Source of the DNA: Prostheceraeus crozeri
Lineage: Eukaryota > Platyhelminthes > Polycladida > Euryleptidae
Assembly (NCBI GenBank): GCA_907163375.1
Contig: CAJQUW010001098.1
Coordinates: 124,001-188,000, forward strand
Direction of reading: 5' to 3'
Length of the DNA: 64,000 bases
The translations under genes and the position numbers were made by a program. The notes below the pieces were generated by a model. That model made no database searches, had not been told where the DNA came from, and saw nothing but the letters and a program-made list of their open reading frames with translations. Each line of letters begins with the position of its first letter. Within the stretch, counting starts at the first letter, position 1. This document shows, in pieces, positions 25,234-36,660 of this stretch.

Positions 25234-28014
25234 CAGGGTTACTGTGGGGATTGATATTTGAATCCCCACCCCATACCCACAGAAAAACCTGTGGGTATCC
25301 CCACAGAATCCCCACAGCCCGCACAGGATAAGCCCCTGATTAATATGTTGCTCTTGTTCGTATAGAATAATTGATGTCTATCCAATATCTCCATCTCAAT
25401 GTAAGTCACCGACAGCGTGTTGTAACATTTATGACTTTTCTTTGCTGTCTTTGGTACAGGCCTATTGCTCTTTAAAATTGTAGTAGCACATCTTCAATCA
25501 TCATTGAGTCTTGATTCTGACTTGCCACCTAGAAATTATTGTACGAAAATTTAACTAAATGCTCATTCAAGTATGGAAAAGAGCCCGCTATGCACACGCA
25601 TTTGACTTACAAATTTACATTTGCCTGAATCATTTGGTTGCATTAGCAGATAGGTATTCTTTATCTATCTCTACTGATTCTTAAGTTTTGTCGTCTGCTG
25701 CCAGCTTACACGTACAGTACATACGGTTCTTCCCATTCCGCTCTTAATTCTTTAATGATTCATGAGACACGACACCCTTTTTCCATGAAACTACCATAAC
25801 GTAGTTTACCGTAAACGTAATTCTACTTCGAAATGTTTCGTTTTAATAGTATGACGGCATTATCTGTATTTCTTTGCTTTTATAACAGATCGATTATTGA
25901 TTAGTTTGTGTTTTTCAAACTTCCTCTTTTACTCACTTTGGAGTTTTGATTCACTTAATCTAGTTATTGACCATGTCGATCCTATTTCATTTTGCTACAG
26001 GATTATTTTAAGGGTACAATTTTTGCATTGCTGTTCCCTTAAAGGAAACACATTTGCATAAAAATTCAACAACTACATGTAGCATAAAGGAAACATGGCC
26101 ATATTAAATTGTTGATATGAAATGTTAATACGAGTATGTACCTAGTTCTACACAACACTCGAGCATTGCATAGTACGCTATTTATGTATTTCGCTATTTT
26201 GAAATTTCGATGTTTCTTATATTCGCCTTTTACCGTTTGCTGTTTTGAGATTCGCTGTTATAACACTAAGCAACCAAGTCTTCATCAAGTAAAATCAAAC
26301 CTAGGTTTACATTACATCATGTATGCATGTCATGCGAAGCATTCTCAGGAAATATGCACACATTCATTTCAAAAGTACTATGCTTAAATTCCTCGCTGTA
26401 GACAATCGTTATTAAGGACAGTATGTTTCACAAAAGAAAGCATGAATATTTATCAAGATATCTATTGAAATGTTAACTGCTAGTTTAAGTCCTGAAGGAC
26501 CTTAATGTTCCCACTTTTCGTGAAAACTCGATTTTGACTGCAAATAATGCTAAGTGCATATATTTGGTTGTTTTTTTTCATAGATTATATACGAGTGCGA
26601 CGTGTTCCATTTGTAAGAATATAATCCTGGGCTGTCCTGTAAGTTGGTATTTGGGGTTCGTAATGTGAGAATTTTTCATTTGTTTGGTTGCTTAAGTGGT
26701 GCTGTTTTCAAATAATAGAAAGTCCATCACCATGCAAAGACGGTTGAACACAAATTAAAATAAAATCATATGTTGCTACAGTGCCATTACTTCAAAATGG
26801 TCACTCTGTCACAAAAAAGTCACCTGTCAAAAATTCTTATGTAGGCCTTCACTATATGTCTACCAATGTGTGTTATAGCCATCGTTTATTGCTCAGTGGA
26901 TCATGCCATGTTCATGTGTGAATATTCCCGTTTAATATTCGTCAATTGAACTAATGTGGCAATCATTGATAATTCTATCTCCATCGTTGAACTAATGTAG
27001 CAATCATTGATAATTCTATCTCCATCGTCTATCTCCAGAGTTTGGCCTTTATGCATCTTATGTCTAAAAATTTTCGCAGTAGAAATCGACTATATACAGG
27101 TGGCGAATGAAAAAGCTTTGAATCAATCTAATCTACTATTGTAGATGCAGACTTCGATGGAAATCATCCTGATTTTCTCGACCACGCATGTCACCGAATT
27201 ATTGCACAGGAATTGGAGGATGTTGACCCATTTGTGTATGGTGATGAAATACAGCATAATGAACCATTTATTATGGCACATTTCAGTTAAGGATGCCTAT
27301 CAGATAAAAAGAAAGTTCTGACAAGTCGTGGACAAGTGAAAAATCTGAGTTTTCATTATAACTATGACTGCAATGCGAGTAGATGGCTTAAAGTTGAATG
27401 ATTTTGTGTGAGAAATCTTTATCACACTGTTCATGTATCCGACGAAAATCATTCAACATTTTCATGTGTCTTGTTTTTTGGGCTGGACTCAACAGGTCTT
27501 TTATATCGCAATTAGTTTAAAATCTAGGTTAATAATGATTAATCACATTTATTATGCAAGCTTAATTATATCACAAGTAATTTTTGTCTGAGCTATTAGA
27601 GCTATCTGTAGAGTTATTAGAGCTGATATTTGTAAGTATCCATTCGGATCTGCAGTAAAGAAGACTTGCAATATTCTTCCACTTCAGACGTCCTTAACAC
27701 ACCTGGAACTATCATTATAAATCATTCAAAATTATTGAACGTGTGTTACTAATGTGAAAATGATCAGCATTGATATTTCATTCATTTTAAGTGGTGAATT
27801 GGGTAGGCTGGGTGATACTTTGTAATTCAACATCGAAGTTGATTGTGTGATATGATGTCAGTTCTGATTGCCTCTAGTGAATGTTAAAAATCTTCAGTAT
27901 CCCCACAGAATCCCCATAGAAGCGCTGTGAGAGCTGTGGGGATGGCCTCAATACCCATACCCACCCCATACCAATGGATATCCCCACAGAATCCCCATAC
28001 CCACGGCAACCCTG
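25234..28014. mobile_element. hAT-type element with CAGGGTT termini, 2.8 kb
   Basis: The left end CAGGGTTACTGTGGGGAT and the right end (complement CAGGGTTGCCGTGGGTAT) are imperfect inverted repeats. Several copies of a CCCCACAGAATCCCCA sub-terminal word occur within about 110 bp of each end. Flanking 8-mers ACGAATTG (25226-25233) and ACGAATTC (28015-28022) match at 7 of 8 positions. The interior has no intact transposase; one short readable stretch at 27140-27290 (DADFDGN onward) is not assignable. It is a non-autonomous or decayed hAT. Confidence 0.85.
26944..27028. repeat. Two-copy tandem duplication, about 43 bp
   Basis: The unit from TTGAACTAATGT(G/A)GCAATC to CTATCTCCATC occurs twice in a row with one difference. 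A short recent duplication inside the hAT element. Confidence 0.85.
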
Positions 28015-28143
28015 ACGAATTCGCTATTTTCATTGGTGTTTGCAAATTTCAAGTTTTGGAAACGAGCTCTAGAGAATGAGATTTGAACTACATGTACTTC
28101 ATTAATTGCAGATTTCTGTATTTCGGATGATGACTTGTCTGTA

Positions 28144-29323
28144 AGGCTGTCCACCGACCATACACTAGTCGACTATCACCCTGACTTACTAGTCGACTAC
28201 AATTTCGAATCTGACTAGTCACATTTCATGACACAAGCCGATTTCTTGCTCAGCAATTCTATTTTGGGATTGTCAGACAGCGTCATAATTCTAATAACTG
28301 CTATGACATATTCGGCTCGGCAGCCGTAGATTGTCTGCTGCTGCAGAGGTAGGCTGCGATTCCTTTGTTCTTCAACAGCATGAAGAGTAATGGACATCAA
28401 CCTCCAGACGCGCTGTAATTGGTCGAATCGAACAATTAACTTAGTAACACGGAACTCATGAACTGACGAAGATTTCGTCTGTATGTGACCCCACCGAAGA
28501 CATCGAAACATATTATCGATTTTGAAAAGACCAAGTGATCATCGACTGACTGCTGAGAATCGCTGTCGCGATCAGCGACAGCTAAGCGAAAATGCGCAGC
28601 CCAACGTAACATCAAACAAAAAAATGTACCAGGTGCAGTTTGGTCGTACTTCGAACGATTCGAAATTGGGAAACTGAATTCTGTGCAACAGTATTCAATC
28701 CTTCAATGGCAGCTAATCTGCGATGCTGACGTAGGATGCAGGATTCCGATGCATTTTATTGCAGCAAATGAAAACATAAAATTGGCACAGAACAGAGTGG
28801 AGCATATCACAGCAGTGCATTTATGATTTCACCAACAATGTAGTTAGATTTCACCAACAATATAATTATACACATTTGCGTCATATGTCAAGTAGAAGCT
28901 TCCCCGACTTTTACTGAGACAAAAAATTCTTTTCTAGCGCGAGATCTCTCGGCCTTCATCGTAGCCGAAAGATCTCGCGCTGGAGAAGAAGTCCTCTATC
29001 TCAGCAAAATTAAAGAAGCCTCTACTTGACATGAAGTGCATTCAATTCCCCATGTTTAAGCATTTGCATCATGTATGAGACATTTTGTACTAAATCAAAT
29101 CAATCTAGATTATACTGTAGTTCAGACAATGGCAATGGAAGTTATCAAGACAGATTATTAAGCACAACTCATAATAAATATGATTATTAATACAAAATAA
29201 CATTAGGAAAAGTAAAAAACGGCAAGAAAATCAAGAATTATCTGCAGAATTGCAGTAAATAGGTCACTTAAGTGTAGAAATTCGACTAGTCGACTATAAG
29301 AAAAACTGAGGATGGACTGCCCT
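28144..29323. mobile_element. hAT-type element with AGGGCAGTCCA termini, 1.2 kb
   Basis: The left end AGGCTGTCCACC and the complement of the right end, AGGGCAGTCCATCC, are inverted repeats. Each is followed by ACTAGTCGACTA-type sub-terminal repeats (three near the left end, one at the right). The flanks TGTCTGTA (28136-28143) and AGTCTGTA (29324-29331) match at 7 of 8. There is no transposase frame. A 148-bp fold-back sequence lies inside at 28885-29032. Confidence 0.75.
28885..29032. repeat. 148-bp fold-back sequence
   Basis: The arms start ATGTCAAGTAGAAGCTTC and end with its near complement GAAGCCTCTACTTGACAT. Pairing continues to a GC-rich centre in which AGCGCGAGATCT.TCGGC faces its complement across a loop of roughly ten bases. 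The whole sequence could fold into one long hairpin. It could be a MITE nested in the hAT element or a transcribed hairpin. Confidence 0.75.
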
Positions 29324-29374
29324 AGTCTGTATGAGTTACTGATTATTTACAGGCATAGTAGGCCTACTGTACAC

Positions 29375-30075
29375 CAGGGATGCGGAGTCCTATCATTTTG
29401 ATAGGACTCCGACTCCGACTCCGGGTGACAAGTATATATAACCTAGTTTTTTGAAAAATAAACTGGCAACCTACATCATAGATCATTATCGGGTTACCTG
29501 AACGTATTTTTAGGGATCATTGCTGTATCAATTATCAATCATTTCCGATGAAAGTTTATCAAATTTCGCTTTAAGTTGGATGCATACGACTCGGCTCCTC
29601 CCATTTTGTGGATGTGTGCTTCACACGGTTTTTATCCAGTCTCTACCAGGCAGGAAAATCCCCATCCTTCTCAAAAAAACGAGTACACTTTCGATTTCAA
29701 TATGCGCTTTAGAGGACCCATCACACACGATTAACGTGAGGGTAAGTGGATAATGTTCTCAAACAAGCTAGTATTTGATTTTTGTCTCTGATGTGACCTT
29801 TGGTGCGTAGGGTGTGATCGAGGCTAAGAAGGCTTGTCTTCTCTATTTAATCACCGAGTGAAAAGACAATCCGTTTTTCACTATCACGGTTCATTCCCTC
29901 AACTATTACAAGCTTTGCATGCACTGCTGTCTTTGTACTTTTGTTTGACGGAAAAAGTTGATATCAAGACAGTGACAGCTATGCACGAGGATAAATAATT
30001 TGCTTGTATTATATTTCGGGTCTACTTATAGGCCGGAGTCCTATCATTTGATAGGACTCCGACTCCGCATCCCTG
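29375..30075 (-). mobile_element. Non-autonomous hAT element, copy 3, perfect target duplication
   Basis: It begins CAGGGATGCGGAGTCC and ends GGACTCCGCATCCCTG-like (CTCCGCATCCCTG). The 8-bp flank CTGTACAC is identical on both sides (29367-29374 and 30076-30083), the classical hAT target duplication. The interior is collinear with copies 1 and 2 and includes a frameshifted BED-like remnant on the minus strand. The intact duplication makes this the youngest-looking of the three copies. Confidence 0.92.
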
Positions 30076-30083
30076 CTGTACAC

Positions 30084-30990
30084 TGATGACGACGAGAAGT
30101 CCAGAAACGTTGGTACTTTCCGTAGTGGATTGTATCAAATGTTGCTCTCATCTCTAGACTGTTCTACTTTCGTGGTCTGGGCATCATTTCAGATTAATAC
30201 GCATATTAAGTTGCATGGCGTCTGTAACGTGTAATATTTGAGCACAATATAGAACTCAGTACAGTTTTCATTTATCGTGGCGGATTCTCTCGGTGATCAT
30301 TTCAAAGTTTTTATGCAATAGCAATTAGTGTCTGCAAGTTATTTATGATTCAAAGGAAAGCAGTTCCTAGCACCAGTGCCACTGTAGCACTTATTGTCTA
30401 CTTGCTCATCATTTGCCCGAACTAATTCTTCGGTCAACAGTGCAAGAGCACATCTCTACGCAATCACTCGGCGATCTGCAGAAAAGCGGTGCAAATTTTG
30501 TTTTCCAGTTCATCAAAATGCATGATGACTCTAATGCACCATTTCTTCAACATGCCCAAAAGAAAAAAGTGAAGGCATTAAATCTGGTGGTATCGGAAGC
30601 GTTTTCAAACGCTCCCATGACGGTCAACCCAAGATTTGGGAAAATTGTTGTTTAAATTATTTACGATCGGTCTGTGTTAGTGCGTTGGCATTTCATCCTG
30701 CATGAAAATACTCCTATCCTAAGTGACATTCCATATCTTTTTATACAAGGAAAGGAAGTTTTTACCATTCATTCTCGGTTTCTCGAAAGAGAAATGACTC
30801 CCCAAAGAAAATGGTTTAAGGAGATGTCTGCCCAAACTATTAGACGGCACTGATCCATGGATTTTGTATGCAGATTTTTGGTGTGACCAGACCGCTCTGC
30901 TGATGCCATCTTCTGAACGTCTAACAGCTGAAGAGCTATTCCTAGTGTTTGCATGAAAATTCTTCACACTAAAGACGAGATCTTATATCG
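30084..30990. other. No gene recognised
   Basis: An 80-codon open frame at 30413-30655 (+) has no family signature or splice support. Nothing else is seen. Confidence 0.4.
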
Positions 30991-30997
30991 TGTGACG

Positions 30998-31110
30998 CAG
31001 GCTTGCCTTGGGAGCGGGATTTCCTATGGGAATTCCCATTGTAATCCTGTGGGAATGGGATGGGTGTGGGACGAGGAAATCGACACAGAAATCGTCACGG
31101 CAAGCCTTGA
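30998..31110. mobile_element. 113-bp hAT-like MITE
   Basis: The left end CAGGCTTGCC faces the right end GGCAAGCCTTGA. The interior repeats GGGAATGGGAT-like words, similar in style to the ends of the 25234-28014 element. Flanks GTGTGACG and CTGTGACG match at 7 of 8 positions. The right boundary carries a one- or two-base irregularity, so it is approximate. Confidence 0.6.
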
Positions 31111-31118
31111 CTGTGACG

Positions 31119-33777
31119 TCATGGCACGATTAATAGAAAATGACAGAGCTGCACGAGAATAGTGCATTAAAATTTTGAATGTAAAATTTTTGAATGAAAT
31201 GAAGAAAATTGTCTTTAAACAGTTAGGCAAAATTGTCCATATGCCTACATGTAGACTATTCTATATTATGCAGTCTTTATATTGAGCAGAAATTGTCAAG
31301 CTTTCTGTAACTTCATGCTGATTTTGCGTTGGGGGCAGGTAAAGCGTTACTACTTCTTTGTAGTACACTCTGTCTAACCGTCGAAAGCAGTTCTTTAGAA
31401 AATAGTAGCTGTTCCAGTCATGCATTCTAATGCACCTTGTTGAAACTGATGATTAAAAAAGCATCAGTAATTTTGTACCACTTATTTACTTGCTGACTAC
31501 GAGTATTCATAACATCTGTATTAGAACAGACCCAAATTCTGCCTGGTGAAAGCTTTCAAAACTTACTGGGTTGTGTGATATCGAATGATCATAAGTTTCT
31601 TACTTTTAGGGGGGCCCTTTCCGATTTGACTTTCCAGTTTTTATTTTTGATTAGAGTGGCATTCCTGTAATACACAATTATTCAATTAAACTAAAGCCGT
31701 GAAACAAGCCTTTGCAAATTTTGTAGAAAGAAAATTTGTAAGCAGAAGAATAATAAAGTATCATTGTCTTTTACAAAATTTTTCTGTTGATATTTATTAT
31801 TGGTTCTGCAGTCAATGTTACATAATGTATTAACTTATTTCACTTTCAGAATGCAAGCATATACTTACCTATAGATATTTCAAATTTGCACTATGCTGCT
31901 GATATATCAATTCTTCAGTAAATTACAAAGGAAATTTGTTTGCATTTTTGTTGTCTGTCGTCGAGCGAGCATCAGTTATCGGAACCCATACAATACATGT
32001 TATACAATTAAGCTCTAAATGCTGCATCGTAGCGTGTAAGTATATCTCTTCAAAAGTTCTAGACCAGGAACACCGAACATAATCAGTATCACACATTGGT
32101 TAACTCATTAGAAACTCTATCTTCAAAATTTCAAAACGCCTACAATTATTAAACAATTTAAGGATTTCAAATCAATTTAAAGCGAGGAAAATAGAAGTAA
32201 AGGAGCCAGTGGGTGACCCCATAGTAGTTATAGGGTTAAAGGAGACAATTTCTGCATTTGTTGATATGTTGTCAGTGTATTTGCATCAGGAGTTCGATTC
32301 TCCGCTTTTGGTGTTTCAAAAAGTCTGGAGGAAGCAATCACTGACCGTTGATCACAGATGCAAAATCACTCTTTTAGCAGAGAAATATTTTCTATAGAAT
32401 AATTCAAGCTCAGCATCATAGAAAATTTAGACACTGAAGGCCTAATTGTTGAACAATAATGACAGATAAACTGCACAATGCTGATGACACAATTGTTATC
32501 AAAAACGATACTCTTCTGAGAAATACATGACTATCAGGCATTATGAAACTTGTTCCATTCTTTCTCTGCATTGATCAGATCATCCATAAGCAGGTCTACT
32601 GTCAATCGAAAAATGACCAATTCAGTCATTTTTACAGTTTTCCAGTTAAGTGTTTCGTTCGTAATTCAAAATTTTTTTGCCTTTCTTCGGCAAATCATCA
32701 CGTTGCGAACAAAACTGAGATACGGCGAAGCGTTTTAACGAAGGTGATCAACGTCCATGTTACAACTGAAGATGCTTCGGTAGTCGCAATGAGGTTCCGT
32801 TAGAATTTCTTCGCATGAAAACAATGAAAGACACCTATTCGTCTATTCAATACATCGACTCCACGCATGAATGAATTGTAGCTGGTGCAGCTGTACGAGG
32901 CTTCTTGAACACTTCTAATTTTCTTTGAAATCTTCAAAATCTTTTTTGGTTTTCTATTGTTTATTTTCTATGTTCCACTTTATCAAGTGTTGACGCAATA
33001 ATGATAACTGGCGTCATTCCATCGCCATGTCGGAACATGTCTGTTATGCTGGAAGTTTCTCGTTACGTGTGGATGTTTTCATGATTCTCCTTTCCATTTA
33101 TTCGCTGCTCCAGTGCCACGAATGCTACCGATAAGTCACTTTTTGCCGGTGAATCAGCAAAAGGCCTTTTGTGTAAAATGTCAATTTTCAGGAGAATGGA
33201 TTATTTTTTCAGTGCACAATGCTAAAATAATCTGAAATCCCCAAGTGTTGTCATTTATTATTTTCAACTTAGCCTATTAAGCATCAAAGATGAGCACTTG
33301 AATCTGGAAAGATATATTTTGATAAACGAGTTGGACTATTGACATCTTCTGAGTAAGCCCTTACAAAATAAACGTCTAATTTAATGCTTTATCTTCAACG
33401 TGGCCTTGAGGCTCAGTTCTGGTAGCATAAGACAATTCGGTGCCGGCATAGGAATCGGTGTTGATATTCGGGGAACCGGATCCGAAATGGCACTGGGATT
33501 ACACTTTGCAATGGAAACCCATGCATTTCTTGGAAGACGAATCGAACTACTGTCTTAACTCAGCATCTTATTTAGGTTGCAGTGAGGGTTTACATGTAGA
33601 GTGGTCGATCATTTCGAAACATTTGCATGAAGTATCAAAGATAATGAAATATTCAGAGTAAGACAATGAATTCAGATATGGAGCAACCAATTCAGCATCG
33701 AAACTTACGAACACATATTATTTAGAAAAAGATAATAAGCGTTTTATTGAAATATAGGGTGAGGGATAAAAAAATGT
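31119..33777. other. No gene recognised
   Basis: Short frames only. The segment 33060-33240 resembles 56430-56650 (both carry GAATC.GCAAAAGGCC followed by an ATTTTCAG word), a second dispersed repeat family of unknown type. Confidence 0.4.
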
Positions 33778-35106
33778 GACTACATTTTAATGTAGCATAT
33801 CTTTCTAATTATCCAACAGCAATTTGCAAATAATGTCTCATTTTGAAGCCAATACACATCTTTATTAACATAATTAACATTGCAATGATTGCATTTGACG
33901 GTGAGAGTATAATGTACATGCAAATCAGAAGAACTCGAAATGAAAAGAAAAACAACGACTGAATGGAAAAACTAGCCTACTTCCAATTCTTCACTTAAAC
34001 GATAATCATCATGGTGAAGTCTTTCTGTTGCAGATGATCACACAATATCAATTGGGCGATGACTAGATCAACTTTCAGCAATCTCTCTTTGTAACGGAAC
34101 GCCAGAAGTTTGATGTTTTCCTGCTTTATTTCTTCCACAGTCTCCATGTCTCTTACAATTTAAACTCCAAACATATTCATTTATTATTTTCAATTCTTCC
34201 CTTAAATTTTGACCATCATAGGCATGTCTTTCACCATTGTTGAAATGACCAAACAGCTGTCATTTCAATCATGCAATGCTGAATATTTGTAGGTACATAG
34301 TGGGATCGATATGTTGAATCAAACATCTTTGGGAAGATATTTTGCATAGGAAATATCCAGAGTATCATAAGGCTTTCATCAGAAAACAAGATAACTTGAA
34401 CATCTGAACTATCTGCAAATTCAAATTTAGAATGAGAAGAAGTCGGGCCTATACCTGGAAATCTCTGTTCAATTCTGTCACTGAATTATGTCACAATTAT
34501 AAGTATAGAGAGCAAACAAGTTAATTAAACGATGGGTGGTAGAATGCCTACATCACTTGCATCTGTACTGGACCCCTGTAAAAGTGATAAAGAGATAAAG
34601 GAATCCTGCGATGAAGACCTCAATGATTGATCATGAACACATTGAATGTGCATGCAGTCCAGTGGTCAAAAGTACGTGTGATGAGATTTTTCTATATGAA
34701 AATGTTTGTGGTTTAAATTGGAAGAGACATGGAGACTTTGGAAGAAATGAAACTGGCAAATACGAAATTTCTGACGTTCCGATTCAAGGCGTGATTGCAT
34801 AGAGTTGGTTCAGTCATCCAAACGCTGTGAAATCATCTGCAACGGAAGGACTTCGCCATGATGATTATGGTCTAAGTGAAGAATTGGAATTAGGCCAGTT
34901 TTTTCTTTCAGTCGTTCTTTTCGTCCAGTTTCTTGACTTTCGAGTTCTTCTGCTATGCATGTACATGTACATTATACTCTCATTCTCAAATGCAATCATT
35001 GCAATGTTAATTATGTTAATAAAGATGTGTTTTTGCTACAAAACAAAACCTGATTTGTTAATTTCTGTTGGATAATTAGAAAGTTATGCTACATTAAAAT
35101 GTAGTC
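33778..35106. repeat. 1.33-kb inverted duplication with about 400-bp arms
   Basis: The left arm (33778 to about 34183) is matched in reverse complement by the right arm (about 34700 to 35106). Shared landmarks are CTACATTTTAATGTAG at both outer ends, TTAACATAATTAACATTG, CATGATGATTA and GAGACATGGAGACT. Read outward from the centre on each arm, a similar peptide is encoded (KRHGD.GRN at 34715-34750 on plus; its counterpart near 34140-34170 on minus), then stops. So either a small coding sequence was duplicated head to head or this is a fold-back transposon that captured one. The arms are diverged by point changes, so the event is not recent. Confidence 0.75.
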
Positions 35107-35985
35107 GCAGCTTGTATGAAGAATAATCATTCCTCACGAAATTAGAGCTTTTTGCACAGCAATCATAATGAAAGCTGATGAAACATCTACGGGAATAGTT
35201 AGTTATATCAGGATTGGTTAAAAATGAAAATTTGAAGTTGCCTTGTTCCAGGAAATTTCTTGAGATCTTTGTCGCAAAGACTTTGATTGAAAAGAGAGGT
35301 GCAATATGGAATGAAGGAATCGTCTCTTCGACGAGTTTTACGGATGGGCTGTTGAAGATGACGTGAGAAGCTCAAACGTTTAGGGAAGAGATCGTTTGAA
35401 ATATTGTCGGGACTTTCAAACTTTTCGAAAGTTTTAAGGGCTCGAAAAATTCTTCTTTTTTGTAGAGAGGGAAACATTTAACATTGACAGTTAAAGCCGC
35501 AAAAAATTCCATGGCAACGCTTTGATTTATTGGATTTTTGGTCATTGAGAGATATGAATAACTGACAGCTATATTCAAGTGCACCGGACAAAATTGTGGT
35601 AAACTTGGATGAGATCATATCTAGTCACTCCTTGAAATTTCTTTAGTCGCTTGGACATATGCAAGATAAAAGGAATATTCAACCAATATATCGTCGAAGA
35701 AATTGGAAGACAGAAGAGATGGATGAAGAATGTAAAAGAAAAGAAAAATGCCTTGACGTGAAGGATGGAGCAACACAATCAGCGCACCGCTTCACAGAAT
35801 TAATTGAACTATTTTATATTTTATTTATTTATTTTAACAACTCCATTTTCCCTGAAGTGGTAGGGAGGGAATGTCATACACATACAAATAACACCATATT
35901 CATAGTCGCAGTCAGTTGTCATTTCATGTCTTCTCCACACACACTTTGACGCATCCTTAACAATTTGCCGCCATTTCAATCTGTC
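35107..35985. other. No gene recognised
   Basis: Short frames only, between the inverted duplication and a LINE fragment. Confidence 0.4.
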
Positions 35986-35989
35986 CTTC

Positions 35990-36660
35990 GTCCTCTCCTA
36001 CCAAATTCTCCAGTCTTCTTGTGTGCTTTCCAAGTCTGTCTTCATAGAGTCCTTCCAGTGAATTCTTAGCCGTCCGCTTCTTCTTGTCAATGTGTCATCC
36101 ATCTCTTCCATTTGTTCCACTACCCCTTCATCTCCCATCCTTACCAGATGCCCAGCCGACCTCAGTCTCTTTTCCACCACTTTCTGTGTCACCGTTTTCT
36201 TCAATCCTACTTCATCCCTCAGTTCCGCCATTCTTCGTTTCTTCACCAACCTTTAACCACAGATGCGACTTATCCAGTTACTTTCACAAACCTGAACATC
36301 TTTTGCTGCTACTCAGTTAGTGCCACCGTTTCTAATCCGCAGGTCAACGCTGGCAAGACACATGTTTCCAAAACCTTTCTGCCAATCCTAATAACAATTT
36401 TTTCTCTCCGCCAGCATTCCTGCCACTTTCCTGTATGCCCCAGCTCCGGCTTGTATCCTTTGTCTTACTTCTGCACCGACTCGAAAATCTTCGCAGATTA
36501 TTACACCAAAGTACACAAATTTATCTACCTGCTACAGTTCCACTTCTCTCACATGCACCCACAGCCAAGTCCTTCCACTCCCTGCCTATCCAAGTCACTT
36601 CTCTCAGACCATGAGTCGTAAAATTTCTGTCCCAGTCTTTTCAGTCTTTCTTCTAACTCA
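35990..36660 (-). mobile_element. LINE 3' fragment (RT C-terminal region)
   Basis: On the minus strand, frames broken by shifts read FVYFGVII, then VRQRIQAGAGAYRKVAGML, VLETCVLPALTCGLETVALT and finally KRLRSAGHLVRMGDE. These are the thumb/post-RT motifs of a non-LTR retrotransposon (Y-L-G, R-I-x-x-G, L-x-Y-G-x-E-x-x and W-x-G-H-x-x-R-M). The endonuclease and palm are missing, so it is a 5'-truncated dead copy. Confidence 0.8.

Noticed and set aside
32285-32310. B-box-like word GAGTTCGATTCTCC suggesting a tRNA or SINE
   Set aside because: No A box at the right distance and no cloverleaf arms could be drawn.
36112-36621. 169-codon plus-strand frame
   Set aside because: It is the complement of LINE reverse-transcriptase sequence on the minus strand.
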